Assembly: GCF_020892095.1 (NCBI RefSeq)
Contig: NZ_AP024845.1
Span: 2,356,001-2,420,000, forward strand
DNA length: 64,000 nucleotides
Source: Claveliimonas bilis
GTDB lineage: Bacteria > Bacillota > Clostridia > Lachnospirales > Lachnospiraceae
Direction: 5' to 3'
Below the pieces are notes generated by a model, which was not told where the DNA came from, did no database searches, and was given only the letters and a program-made list of their open reading frames with translations. Both the position numbers and the translations under genes were made by a program. Of the stretch, positions 26,482-35,479 are shown piece by piece; position 1 is the first letter of the stretch; every line of letters starts with the position of its first letter.

Positions 26482-28308
26482 ATGCAGCAGGTAAAATCAC
26501 CGAAGAAACCACTGATTTATTACTATACGATTGTTATTATTGTACTGCTTCTCTTTAATCTGTTGGCAATGCCATGGATTTCAGAAAGACAGATCAAAGA
26601 AGTAGACTATGGTACATTTATATCTATGACAGAAGAAGGAAAGATAGGAAAGGTAGAGATCCAGCAGCAGGAAAATACTATTTTGTTTACAGACGAGGAC
26701 GAGACAGCAGTCTATAAGACCGCTATGGTAGAGGACGACCAGCTGACTCAGAGACTGTATGATGCGGGAATTTCGTTTTATGGGGAAGAAATCCGCCAGA
26801 CCTCTCCGGTTTTAAGTGCGCTGCTTTCCTGGATCATTCCTCTGGTAATCTTTATTCTGATCGGACAGTATATGTCCCGTAAACTTACTAAAAAGGCAGG
26901 GGGAGCTAATTCCATGATGTTTGGCATGGGAAAAAGTAATGCCAAAATTTATGTGAATTCTACGGAAGGGATCAAATTTACAGATGTGGCAGGGGAGGAT
27001 GAAGCGAAAGAAAATCTGACGGAGATTGTGGAATATCTGCACAATCCCGGGAAATATAAAGAAATTGGGGCTTCCATGCCGAAAGGGATCCTTCTTGTAG
27101 GCCCTCCGGGAACAGGAAAAACCATGCTTGCCAAGGCAGTTGCAGGGGAGGCCAGTGTTCCCTTCTTTTCTATTTCAGGATCCGAATTTGTGGAAATGTT
27201 TGTGGGGATGGGGGCATCAAAGGTGAGAGATCTGTTCAGTCAGGCAAAGGAAAAAGCTCCCTGTATTGTATTCATTGATGAGATTGACGCCATCGGTAAA
27301 AAGAGGGATGGACAGATCGGAGAAAACGACGAGAGAGAGCAGACATTGAATCAGCTGCTGACAGAGATGGACGGATTTGAGGAAAATACCGGCGTTATCA
27401 TACTGGCTGCCACAAACCGACCGGAATCTCTGGATCCGGCACTTTTAAGACCGGGCCGGTTTGACAGAAGAGTACCTGTTGAACTTCCGGACCTGAAAGG
27501 GCGGGAGGACATTTTAAGAGTACATGCCAAGAAGATAAAAGTTGCCGGAGATGTAGATTTTAATAAAATTGCGCGTATGGCTTCGGGAGCTTCAGGGGCG
27601 GAACTGGCAAATATTGTCAATGAGGCGGCGCTTCGGGCCGTGAGAGAGGGAAGAAAGTTTGCAACACAGAGTGATCTGGAAGAAAGTATTGAGGTTGTCA
27701 TTGCCGGATACCAGAAGAAAAATGCGATTCTGACAGACAAAGAGAAATTGATCGTATCTTACCACGAAGTAGGCCATGCCCTCGTTGCAGCAATGCAGAC
27801 ACAGTCTGCTCCGATTCAGAAGATTACGATCGTGCCCCGTACATCCGGCGCCCTCGGATATACTATGCAGGTAGATGAGGGAAATCATTATCTGATGAGC
27901 AAGGAAGAAATTGAAAATAAGATCGCAACTCTGACAGCAGGAAGGGCGGCAGAAGAAATAGTATTTCATTCTATTACAACAGGAGCATCCAATGATATTG
28001 AGCAGGCGACAAAGCTTGCGAGAGCCATGATCACAAGATACGGAATGAATGAGGAGTTCGGAATGGTGGCCATGGAAACCCGGACGAACCAGTATCTTGG
28101 AGGTGATACTTCACTTGCATGTTCCCCGGAAACTCAGACACAAATTGACAAAAAGGTAGTAGATGTGGTAAAAGAACAATATGGAAAAGCTGCGAATATC
28201 ATTCGGGAAAACAAAAAGAAGCTGGATGAGATCGCACAGTATCTCTATGAGAGGGAGACCATAACCGGGGAAGAATTTATGAAGATTTTACTCAAAAAGG
28301 ATGAATAG
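26482..28308 (+). CDS. ftsH: ATP-dependent zinc metalloprotease FtsH
   Basis: Membrane-anchored AAA+ protease for quality control of membrane and short-lived regulatory proteins. The start is ATG 26482 behind AGGAGGG. The 608-residue protein has two N-terminal membrane segments (about residues 11-33 and 108-130) flanking a small external domain, Walker A GPPGTGKT near 207, Walker B IVFIDEID, and the zinc-binding HEVGH at 428-432. This ftsH is not next to tilS/hpt, its usual place, which suggests it may be a paralogue. It is directly followed, two bases after the stop, by a site-2 protease. Confidence 0.96.
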   Translation: MQQVKSPKKPLIYYYTIVIIVLLLFNLLAMPWISERQIKEVDYGTFISMTEEGKIGKVEIQQQENTILFTDEDETAVYKTAMVEDDQLTQRLYDAGISFYGEEIRQTSPVLSALLSWIIPLVIFILIGQYMSRKLTKKAGGANSMMFGMGKSNAKIYVNSTEGIKFTDVAGEDEAKENLTEIVEYLHNPGKYKEIGASMPKGILLVGPPGTGKTMLAKAVAGEASVPFFSISGSEFVEMFVGMGASKVRDLFSQAKEKAPCIVFIDEIDAIGKKRDGQIGENDEREQTLNQLLTEMDGFEENTGVIILAATNRPESLDPALLRPGRFDRRVPVELPDLKGREDILRVHAKKIKVAGDVDFNKIARMASGASGAELANIVNEAALRAVREGRKFATQSDLEESIEVVIAGYQKKNAILTDKEKLIVSYHEVGHALVAAMQTQSAPIQKITIVPRTSGALGYTMQVDEGNHYLMSKEEIENKIATLTAGRAAEEIVFHSITTGASNDIEQATKLARAMITRYGMNEEFGMVAMETRTNQYLGGDTSLACSPETQTQIDKKVVDVVKEQYGKAANIIRENKKKLDEIAQYLYERETITGEEFMKILLKKDE

Positions 28309-28310
28309 AA

Positions 28311-29003
28311 ATGATGTTTCAATACTACTTAGAACAGCTGCGGACTTTGCTTTATACAGTTCCGGTCATTCTGATCGCTATAACATTTCATGAATATGCA
28401 CATGGGTGGGTGTCTGAAAAACTGGGAGATCCCACTCCAAGGCTTGAAGGGAGAATGTCCCTGAATCCGCTGAAGCACCTGGATCTGGCGGGAACGCTTT
28501 GCCTCATCTTCTTCCATGTGGGATGGGCAAAACCGGTAAGGATCAATACCAGATACTATAAAGACAGAAGGAAAGGAATCATACTGGTGTCCCTTGCGGG
28601 ACCCGTTATGAACTTTATTATAGCCTTTCTGTCTCTCGTGCTGTGCATGCTCTTTGCGGTATACGGAGGAGAGGACTCGGCGTTTGCGCAGATAGTTTTT
28701 TTGCTCTGTTACTATTCTGTGCAGATGAATATCGGTCTTGGCGTGTTCAATCTGATCCCGTTTCCGCCGCTGGACGGCTCCAATGTACTGGAACAGATTT
28801 ACCCAAAAGTGGCATATTTTTACGCGAGAATACGCCCCTACCGGACTTTGATCCTGGTAGTCCTTCTGATGAGCGGAGCCTTAAGTTATCCCATGAACTC
28901 CGTGGGAAACTGGCTTTTCCGTCTTATGTGGACGATCGTCAGCGCGTTGATGGGAATTGACTCCGGAGGAGCTGTAGTTCCTTCTGGCGGCACATATGTG
29001 TAA
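28311..29003 (+). CDS. Site-2 protease family membrane metalloprotease (M50)
   Basis: A 230-residue intramembrane zinc protease of the short M50 group. Visible: H27-E28-x-x-H31 in TFHEYAHGWVSEKLGD within the first membrane segment, and the third ligand D155 in NLIPFPPLDGSN. Hydrophobic helices cover most of the rest. These proteases cut membrane-spanning proteins such as anti-sigma factors or lipoprotein remnants; the substrate here is unknown. The gap to ftsH is two bases, indicating translational coupling of two membrane proteases. A hairpin at 29045 in the end of the convergent Crp gene probably terminates this transcript. Confidence 0.92.
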   Translation: MMFQYYLEQLRTLLYTVPVILIAITFHEYAHGWVSEKLGDPTPRLEGRMSLNPLKHLDLAGTLCLIFFHVGWAKPVRINTRYYKDRRKGIILVSLAGPVMNFIIAFLSLVLCMLFAVYGGEDSAFAQIVFLLCYYSVQMNIGLGVFNLIPFPPLDGSNVLEQIYPKVAYFYARIRPYRTLILVVLLMSGALSYPMNSVGNWLFRLMWTIVSALMGIDSGGAVVPSGGTYV

Positions 29004-29039
29004 TCGTACAAAAGCCTTTTTCTTTATTTGAATAGAAGA

Positions 29040-29714
29040 TCAGCAAAGCCGCCGCAGGGCGGCTTTGTTTGTGAGTTTTACCATACCCCGGGACAGTTCC
29101 ACATATCCCTCTGAAGAGAAATATTTCAGCATGCGGGTGACGACCTCTCTTGCGCTTCCCATCAGCCGGGCGATCTCTTCGTGGGTCATATGGAGTTCAT
29201 CGGATTTTAAGGAAGCAGATTCATCCAGGAGGAAGATGGCGAGGCGCCGGTCAAAGCTCATAAACAGAATCTGCTGCATTGCCCACATGACATCAGAGAA
29301 TCGTTCTGTAATTGCGCGGTATGCAAAGGCTTCCACATAGATGTTGTCGTGCATCAGGAGTGCAATGGCTGAAGAGCTGATCTGAAGCAGTTCACAGTCT
29401 GTCACAGCGTCAATGTATACGTCAAATGTGATAGATTGAAGAACGCAGGAAGCAGAAAGGACACAGAGTTCCCCTTCCTGGATACGGTACAGCGTAATCT
29501 CTCTGCCGTCCTCAGATAGAATATATACGCGGAGTGAACCGGATTTTACAAGGAGAAGCCCGAGGCATTTGTACTCGGCGCTGTGAATGGATTCTCCTTT
29601 TTTATAGAAAGAAAAGGCTGCATTTTGCAGCACGATATTTTTTTCGGAAGAAGTCAGTTTATCCCAAAAGGGAAGAGAAGTTTCAATATAAGTCTGCTGC
29701 TCACTTTGAAGCAT
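29040..29714 (-). CDS. Crp/Fnr-family transcriptional regulator
   Basis: A 224-residue regulator with an N-terminal cyclic-nucleotide-binding-type beta barrel (about residues 15-125) and a C-terminal winged helix (MTHEEIARLMGSAREVVTRML is the recognition part). Cysteines are few (C49, C84, C90, C106, C224) and do not form the N-terminal cluster of oxygen-sensing Fnr, so a different signal is likely. The start is ATG 29714 behind AAAAGGAGG on the minus strand. It is divergent from the adenylyltransferase gene and convergent with the site-2 protease gene. Confidence 0.88.
   Translation of the reverse strand: MLQSEQQTYIETSLPFWDKLTSSEKNIVLQNAAFSFYKKGESIHSAEYKCLGLLLVKSGSLRVYILSEDGREITLYRIQEGELCVLSASCVLQSITFDVYIDAVTDCELLQISSSAIALLMHDNIYVEAFAYRAITERFSDVMWAMQQILFMSFDRRLAIFLLDESASLKSDELHMTHEEIARLMGSAREVVTRMLKYFSSEGYVELSRGMVKLTNKAALRRLC
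29045..29075 (+). terminator. Terminator for the ftsH/site-2 protease transcript
   Basis: AAAGCCGCC (29045-29053) and GGCGGCTTT (29058-29066) form a perfect 9-bp stem with a GCAG loop, followed by GTTTGTGAGTTTT. It lies inside the last codons of the convergent Crp/Fnr gene. Confidence 0.6.
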
Positions 29715-29910
29715 AAAGAGACCTCCTTTTTATCTTGAATGGAATCACCCTTTACTGGCGTTATATATTATTTTAATATAGGAAAAGGAACCTGGCAACC
29801 GTAATCGGGTGAGATTTCCGGCTGTATTTGTAAGGGAGAGTGTGTCTGGTTGCATTTCATTGCCAGGCAGAGTATACTGGGAAGAAGAAAACAGGAGGAG
29901 AGAATCAGCT

Positions 29911-30516
29911 ATGGTAGAAAAAGGGGTTGTAAATGCAAGGTTTCAGGTTCTGCACCTGAAACATATGGAATATCTGCTGGCAGCAAAAATGCGGTGTCAA
30001 AAGTTATATATTGGGATCACCAATCCGGACCCGTCCTATGTACGGGAATCGGTCAACGATGAGAACCGCTCCACAAGAGGCGCAAATCCGCTGACCTATC
30101 TGGAACGGTATGAGATGATACGCCTGGCTATGGAAGAATTTGGAGTGCCGGCATCAGAGTATGAGATCATGCCGTTTCCCATTAACCGCCCGGAGTATAT
30201 TACACAGTACGTCCCGGAGGATGGCGTGTACTATCTGGGAATCTGCGACGGCTGGGAAGAAGAAAAGCTGAAAATCTTAAACAGCCTGGGGCTGAAAACA
30301 GAAGTACTCTGGAGGCGGACAAAGGAAGAAGCCGGAGTGACCGGCACATGGGTGAGAAGCTGTATTGCCACCGGAGAGGAGTGGGAGCATCTGGTTCCCA
30401 AGAGCGTATATCAGTACATTGTGGAGCGGGGGCTGGAAGAGAGAATCCGGCATCTTCACCTGGTACAGGGAGAACCGGATGCGAAAAGCAAAATAGCAGA
30501 AGAAGATATAGATTGA
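29911..30516 (+). CDS. Nucleotidyltransferase, NMN/nicotinate-nucleotide adenylyltransferase-like
   Basis: A 201-residue HIGH-superfamily nucleotidyltransferase. The start is ATG 29911 behind AGGAGG; in-frame codons upstream from 29809 lack a ribosome site. The ATP-binding signature is present in altered form (ARFQVLHLKHMEYL, HxxH), and the C-terminal signature appears as VTGTWVRS, matching the ISxTxxR type. Similarity to NadM-like proteins suggests an adenylyl transfer to a nucleotide or phosphorylated sugar, but the G-F/R-F-N-P variant that defines NadD is absent. It is flanked by a divergent Crp regulator and followed by a palindromic terminator-like repeat. Confidence 0.8.
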   Translation: MVEKGVVNARFQVLHLKHMEYLLAAKMRCQKLYIGITNPDPSYVRESVNDENRSTRGANPLTYLERYEMIRLAMEEFGVPASEYEIMPFPINRPEYITQYVPEDGVYYLGICDGWEEEKLKILNSLGLKTEVLWRRTKEEAGVTGTWVRSCIATGEEWEHLVPKSVYQYIVERGLEERIRHLHLVQGEPDAKSKIAEEDID

Positions 30517-30529
30517 TAAAAAAATAACA

Positions 30530-30580
30530 TGGCACGTAACATTTTTTAAAAGTGTTACGTGCCAAATTGCATTTTTTGAT
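30530..30580 (+). terminator. Long hairpin, terminator-like member of a dispersed palindrome
   Basis: TGGCACGTAACA (30530-30541) and TGTTACGTGCCA (30553-30564) form a perfect 12-bp stem with an A/T-rich centre, followed by AATTGCATTTTTTG. The arms are nearly the same as those of the palindrome at 51771-51827, so this is one copy of a repeat that may act as a terminator here. Confidence 0.6.
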
Positions 30581-30642
30581 TAGATATTTAATAAATTTTT
30601 TGTGAAAAGTATAAGAAGATAATAAAAATTAGTCTTTATACG

Positions 30643-30671
30643 TTGACTTTAGTGATCAACACTACTAAAAT
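30643..30671 (+). promoter_or_regulatory. Promoter of the MarR-ABC exporter operon
   Basis: TTGACT (30643-30648) and TAAAAT (30666-30671) are separated by 17 bases. The putative start site falls on the palindrome at 30676-30689. Confidence 0.8.
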
Positions 30672-30675
30672 AACC

Positions 30676-30689
30676 GTTAGACATCTAAC
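30676..30689 (+). promoter_or_regulatory. Putative MarR operator
   Basis: GTTAG-ACAT-CTAAC is a perfect short palindrome immediately downstream of the -10 and 18 bases before the MarR start codon, the position expected for autorepression. A longer relative is found at 62566-62587. Confidence 0.6.
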
Positions 30690-30706
30690 TAATAGGGAGG
30701 TGCGAA

Positions 30707-31207
30707 ATGAAATTGGAGAACGGAAATGCTCCTGTTCAGATGATTTTGCAGCAGCTTCTTCATCTGACAAAGTATCAGGCAATACATCTTTTGGAGCATT
30801 TTGATCTGAATCCGGGGCAGGCAGGTATTCTGTTCACACTGAGCCATCGTGGGAATCTGACACAGAGAGAGCTGGCCGCCAGAATCGGGATCACACCGCC
30901 GTCCATGACGGTTGCTCTTAGGAAAATGGAGGAGAAAGGCTATGTGATAAAACAGCCGGATGAACTGGATCAGAGGAAAATCAGGATTCACCTGACGGAA
31001 AAGGGGACTGGATGTATTGATGACATGAAGAAAGTATTCCGCCAGATAGAGGAAATCATGTTTCGGGGATTTTTGCCGGAAGAGAAGCTTCTTCTTCGGA
31101 GATTTTTACTGCAGATGGAAGAAAATATCCTGAAATCCAAAGAAATGGATGGAATGGATATGAACTGTATTATCAGCCGGATGTATCCCCAGGATAAAGA
31201 GGAATAA
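30707..31207 (+). CDS. MarR-family transcriptional regulator
   Basis: A 166-residue winged-helix repressor of the MarR family. The recognition region is visible as LTQRELAARIGITPPSMTVALRKMEEKGYV (about residues 48-78), followed by the wing with DELDQRKIRIHLTEKG. The start is ATG 30707 behind GGGAGGTG. It heads a three-gene unit with two ABC exporter half-transporters, 28 bases before the first. In Firmicutes such regulators typically repress their own multidrug exporter operon and release DNA on binding the drug; that is inferred here. A consensus promoter and palindrome precede it. Confidence 0.92.
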   Translation: MKLENGNAPVQMILQQLLHLTKYQAIHLLEHFDLNPGQAGILFTLSHRGNLTQRELAARIGITPPSMTVALRKMEEKGYVIKQPDELDQRKIRIHLTEKGTGCIDDMKKVFRQIEEIMFRGFLPEEKLLLRRFLLQMEENILKSKEMDGMDMNCIISRMYPQDKEE

Positions 31208-31235
31208 TCATGACAAAAAGGAGAGACATAAGTTT

Positions 31236-33515
31236 ATGAGAAAGCTGTTTAAGTTCCTGAAGCCTTATGCAGGGACTGTTTTTTTGATTTTATGTATATT
31301 GATGGTGCAGGCATACTGTGATCTGTCCCTTCCGTCCTATACTTCTGATATTGTAAATATTGGTATTCAGCAGGGCGGCGTTGATGAGACAATTCCGGAG
31401 GAAATATCAGAGGAGGAGTTAAACAAGCTTCTTTTGTTTGTCCCATCGAAAGACCAGGAAGAAGTACAGAATGCGTATGAGGTCAGCAAAGACAGGGATT
31501 ATGATTACGATGGAACGGTGTACCGTTTAAAAGACGAAATCAGCGGACAGGTGGATAAGGCGCAGGAACTTTCTGATATACTGGGAAAACCAATGCTTCT
31601 TGTTTCGGGATTCGAATCTGACAGTGATATGACGAAACAAATGGAAGAAAAGATGCAGGAGCAGATGCAGCAGCAAATGCAACAGACGATGCCGCTTCAG
31701 CAGGGACAGGCAAAAATGCCTGTACAAATTTCAAATGACATGACAGTCTTTGAGATGTTTTCCATGATGGATGCAGCCCAGAGGGATGAGATGGTAAGCC
31801 AGATGGATGAGGGACTTAAGGATATGCCGGACACCATTGTGGAACAGGCGGCCACAGTCTATATCCGTTCTGTTTATGAAAATCTGGGACTGGATATGGA
31901 TGCCATACAGAACAGTTATATCCTAAGCACCGGAGGCAAAATGCTGGCGCTTGCCGCTCTTGGAATGCTGGCCAGCATTTTGGTAGGTCTGATGGCGTCC
32001 AGGGTTGCAGCAAGTGTGGGACGGGAGACAAGAGAAAAGGTATTCCACAAGGTTGTAGGATTTTCCAACAATGAGTTTGATACCTTTTCTACCGCTTCGC
32101 TGATTACCCGAAGCACCAATGATATTCAGCAGATACAGATCCTGACAGTCATGATTTTAAGGATGGTATTGTATGCACCTATTATCGCTGCCGGCGGTAT
32201 CTGGAAGGTGTTCAATACCAATGTGGATATGTCATGGATCATTGGTCTGGCAGTGGGACTGATTTTTGCAGTTGTAATTATACTGTTCCTTGTTGTAATG
32301 CCGAAATTTAAGATCGTACAGAAAATGGTAGACCGCCTTAACCTGGTTTCCAGAGAGATCCTTACCGGTCTGCAGGTTATCAGGGCATTCAATACAGAGG
32401 AGCATGAAGAAAAACGGTTTGACAGGGCAAATACGGATCTGACAAAGCTGAATCTTTTTGTAAACCGTGCCATGACTTTTATGATGCCAGTCATGATGCT
32501 TATCATGAATGGGATTTCTGTTTTGATCGTGTGGAACGGCGCTCACAGCGTTAACGACGGTACAATGCAGGTGGGAGATATGATGGCATTTATCCAGTAT
32601 ACTATGCAGATCATTATGGCCTTCCTTATGATCTGTATGATTTCTGTCATGCTTCCAAGAGCTGCCGTATCTGCCGAGCGTGTCGATGAAGTGCTTCAGA
32701 GCAATACCATGATTTTGGATCCGGATCAGCCGGAAGAAATAGAGGACTGCCGGGGAGAGATCACATTCGATCATGTATCCTTCCGCTATCCGGGAGCAGA
32801 GGAAGATGTACTGGAAGATCTGAATTTTACTGCAAAGCCGGGGCAGACGACAGCGATTATCGGAAGTACCGGATGCGGTAAAACAACTTTGGTAAATCTG
32901 ATCCCCAGATTTTATGATGTGACAAAGGGAAGGATCTTATTGGATGGCCATGATATCCGGAACATTACACAGCATAAGTTAAGAAGCGAGCTGGGATATG
33001 TGCCGCAGAAAGGTATTCTGTTTTCAGGTGATATTGCGTCCAACATCCTTTATGGCAATCCGGACGGGACAGAGGAAGAAATGGAAGAAGCAGCACAGAT
33101 CGCGCAGGCAACAGAATTCATTAAAAATAAAAAGAAAAAATACAAAAGTCCGATCTCGCAGGGTGGATCCAATGTTTCCGGAGGACAGAAGCAGAGGTTG
33201 TCCATTGCCAGAGCGGTGGCGAAACATCCAAAGATTTATATTTTTGACGACAGCTTTTCCGCTTTGGATTATAAAACAGATGTGGCAGTCCGTAATGCTC
33301 TTAACAAGAAGACAAAAGACAGCACAGTAATTATTGTTGCCCAGAGGATCAGCACCATTCTCCATGCAGAACAGATTATTGTCCTGGATGACGGAAAAAT
33401 CGCCGGCATCGGTACCCACAAGGAATTGTTGAAAAACTGCGAGGCCTATTATCAGATCGCATCTTCACAGCTCTCTGAGAAGGAACTGGAAAATGACATG
33501 AAGGAGGTGGGCTAG
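31236..33515 (+). CDS. ABC exporter half, degenerate catalytic site, Met/Gln-rich insertion
   Basis: A 759-residue fused permease/ATPase, long for the type-IV exporter family (about 580-600). The extra length is an about 150-residue segment between the first two membrane helices (about residues 45-215), rich in acidic residues and, near 131-190, in Met and Gln. Six membrane helices precede the nucleotide-binding domain with Walker A GSTGCGKTT and signature NVSGGQKQR. The catalytic glutamate is replaced by aspartate (D672 in IYIFDDSFSALD), as in the non-canonical half of heterodimeric exporters. Its partner begins one base after its stop codon. Substrate unknown; drug or peptide export is likely. 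Confidence 0.93.
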   Translation: MRKLFKFLKPYAGTVFLILCILMVQAYCDLSLPSYTSDIVNIGIQQGGVDETIPEEISEEELNKLLLFVPSKDQEEVQNAYEVSKDRDYDYDGTVYRLKDEISGQVDKAQELSDILGKPMLLVSGFESDSDMTKQMEEKMQEQMQQQMQQTMPLQQGQAKMPVQISNDMTVFEMFSMMDAAQRDEMVSQMDEGLKDMPDTIVEQAATVYIRSVYENLGLDMDAIQNSYILSTGGKMLALAALGMLASILVGLMASRVAASVGRETREKVFHKVVGFSNNEFDTFSTASLITRSTNDIQQIQILTVMILRMVLYAPIIAAGGIWKVFNTNVDMSWIIGLAVGLIFAVVIILFLVVMPKFKIVQKMVDRLNLVSREILTGLQVIRAFNTEEHEEKRFDRANTDLTKLNLFVNRAMTFMMPVMMLIMNGISVLIVWNGAHSVNDGTMQVGDMMAFIQYTMQIIMAFLMICMISVMLPRAAVSAERVDEVLQSNTMILDPDQPEEIEDCRGEITFDHVSFRYPGAEEDVLEDLNFTAKPGQTTAIIGSTGCGKTTLVNLIPRFYDVTKGRILLDGHDIRNITQHKLRSELGYVPQKGILFSGDIASNILYGNPDGTEEEMEEAAQIAQATEFIKNKKKKYKSPISQGGSNVSGGQKQRLSIARAVAKHPKIYIFDDSFSALDYKTDVAVRNALNKKTKDSTVIIVAQRISTILHAEQIIVLDDGKIAGIGTHKELLKNCEAYYQIASSQLSEKELENDMKEVG

Positions 33516-33516
33516 G

Positions 33517-35346
33517 ATGGCACCAGGAAAAAGAGGACATGGACATATGGGCGGCCACATGGCGCCGGGGGAAAAGGCAAAAGACTTTAAAGGCACCATG
33601 AAAAAACTGATGGATTATATGGGAAAGTATAAGATTGCTATACTGTTTGTAGCTATTTTTGCCATCGGAGGCACAGCCTTTAATATAGCAGGACCTAAGA
33701 TTATAGGAAAAGCAACGACAGAGATTTTTAACGGATTGGTAAGCAAAGTGTCAGGAGGATCCGGGATTGACTTCGGAAAAGTAGGGCAGATCTTGCTTGG
33801 GGCGATGGGGCTTTACTGTGTCAGCGCTATACTTTCCTTTATACAGGGCTATATTATGACAGGAATCTCACAGAAGATGACTTACCGCCTGAGAAAAGAA
33901 ATTTCGGAAAAAATCAACCGTATGCCTATGAACTATTTTGATAAAATGACTCATGGAGAGATTCTTTCCCGTATTACAAATGACGTTGACACTCTGGGGC
34001 AGAGCCTGAATCAGAGTGCTACACAGGTCATTACATCAGTGACGACCATCATCGGCGTACTTGTTATGATGCTGAGCATCAGCCCTTTGATGACACTCAT
34101 TGCCCTTTTAATCCTTCCGGTTTCCATGGGACTGATTTCTGTGATCGTCAAGCATTCCCAGCGGTATTTCAAAGACCAGCAGGAATATCTGGGACACATT
34201 AATGGTCAGGTAGAAGAGGTTTACAGTGGTCATAACATCGTGAAAGCCTTCAATAAAGAAGAAGACATTATCCGGGAGTTTAATGAGACAAATACCATTT
34301 TGTATCAGTCTGCCTGGAAATCACAGTTTTTCTCCGGTATGATGATGCCGGTTATGCAATTTGTGGGAAATCTGGGATATGTGGCGGTGTCCATCCTGGG
34401 GGGATATCTGGCGATCAGGAATACGATTGAGGTGGGAGATATCCAGTCTTTCATTCAGTATGTCCGCCAGTTTACACAGCCGATCCAGCAGGTAGCACAG
34501 GTTGCCAATATGCTGCAGTCTACGGCGGCAGCTTCCGAGAGGGTGTTTGAATTTCTCGAAGAGGAGGAGGAAGAGCCTTCGCCTGAAAGCCCGGTATCCA
34601 CGGAGAATCTGGAGGGCCGGGTGGAATTTGACCATGTGCACTTCGGATACAATCCGGACCATATCATCATCAATGATTTTAATGCCAAGGTAGAGCCGGG
34701 ACAGAAGATCGCCATTGTGGGACCGACAGGAGCCGGAAAGACGACGATGATAAAACTTCTGATGCGGTTCTATGATGTGAACAGTGGAGCGATTAAGGTG
34801 GATGGTCATGATATCAGGGATTTTGACAGGGGAGAACTAAGAAAAATGTTCGGCATGGTTTTGCAGGACACCTGGTTGTTTAACGGCACTATTGAGGAAA
34901 ATATCCGTTACGGAAAGCTGGATGCTACCCACGAGGATGTGGTGGAAGCGGCGAAAGCGGCTTATGTGCACCGGTTTGTACAGACGCTTCCAAGCGGATA
35001 TAATATGGTGCTCAATGAGGAGGCAAGTAATGTTTCCCAGGGACAAAAACAGCTTCTGACGATTGCAAGAGCAATCCTGGCAGATCCGAAGATCCTGATC
35101 CTGGATGAGGCAACAAGTTCGGTAGATACAAGGACAGAGGTGCGGATCCAGAAAGCCATGGACAATCTGATGAAGGGACGGACCAGCTTTATCATCGCTC
35201 ACCGTCTTTCCACAATCAGGGATGCGGACATGATCCTGGTCATGAAAGACGGAGATATTGTGGAACAGGGAACACACGAAGAATTGCTGGAACAGAACGG
35301 ATTCTATGCAGAACTGTACAATTCACAGTTTGCAAAGAGTGCATAA
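33517..35346 (+). CDS. ABC exporter half, canonical ATPase, His/Met-rich N-terminus
   Basis: A 609-residue permease/ATPase that pairs with the preceding gene. The cytoplasmic N-terminus is unusual, with GHGHMGGHM near residues 8-16, a possible metal-binding tail. Six membrane helices are followed by Walker A GPTGAGKTT, signature NVSQGQKQL and a complete Walker B with catalytic E531 (LILDEATSSVD). One consensus ATP site in this half and one degenerate in the other is the TM287/288- and BmrCD-type design. GTG or other starts are not needed; ATG 33517 follows GGAGGTG. A strong terminator follows at once. Confidence 0.94.
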   Translation: MAPGKRGHGHMGGHMAPGEKAKDFKGTMKKLMDYMGKYKIAILFVAIFAIGGTAFNIAGPKIIGKATTEIFNGLVSKVSGGSGIDFGKVGQILLGAMGLYCVSAILSFIQGYIMTGISQKMTYRLRKEISEKINRMPMNYFDKMTHGEILSRITNDVDTLGQSLNQSATQVITSVTTIIGVLVMMLSISPLMTLIALLILPVSMGLISVIVKHSQRYFKDQQEYLGHINGQVEEVYSGHNIVKAFNKEEDIIREFNETNTILYQSAWKSQFFSGMMMPVMQFVGNLGYVAVSILGGYLAIRNTIEVGDIQSFIQYVRQFTQPIQQVAQVANMLQSTAAASERVFEFLEEEEEEPSPESPVSTENLEGRVEFDHVHFGYNPDHIIINDFNAKVEPGQKIAIVGPTGAGKTTMIKLLMRFYDVNSGAIKVDGHDIRDFDRGELRKMFGMVLQDTWLFNGTIEENIRYGKLDATHEDVVEAAKAAYVHRFVQTLPSGYNMVLNEEASNVSQGQKQLLTIARAILADPKILILDEATSSVDTRTEVRIQKAMDNLMKGRTSFIIAHRLSTIRDADMILVMKDGDIVEQGTHEELLEQNGFYAELYNSQFAKSA

Positions 35347-35404
35347 AAAATTCCTGCAGCGGCGCAGCACTGAAAACAGTGCCGTCTGCAGGAATTTTTA
35401 TTTT
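35346..35404 (+). terminator. Intrinsic terminator of the MarR-ABC operon
   Basis: AAAAATTCCTGCAG (35346-35359) and CTGCAGGAATTTTT (35386-35399) pair over 14 bases, with an inner CACTG/CAGTG stem, and end in a T-run. Works in both directions. Confidence 0.9.
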
Positions 35405-35479
35405 GCATTGTATTCCATTTGGCGGATAAATGATGTATGATAGAAAAAGGATTGTTTAAGGAAAGAAAGGAAAATATAC

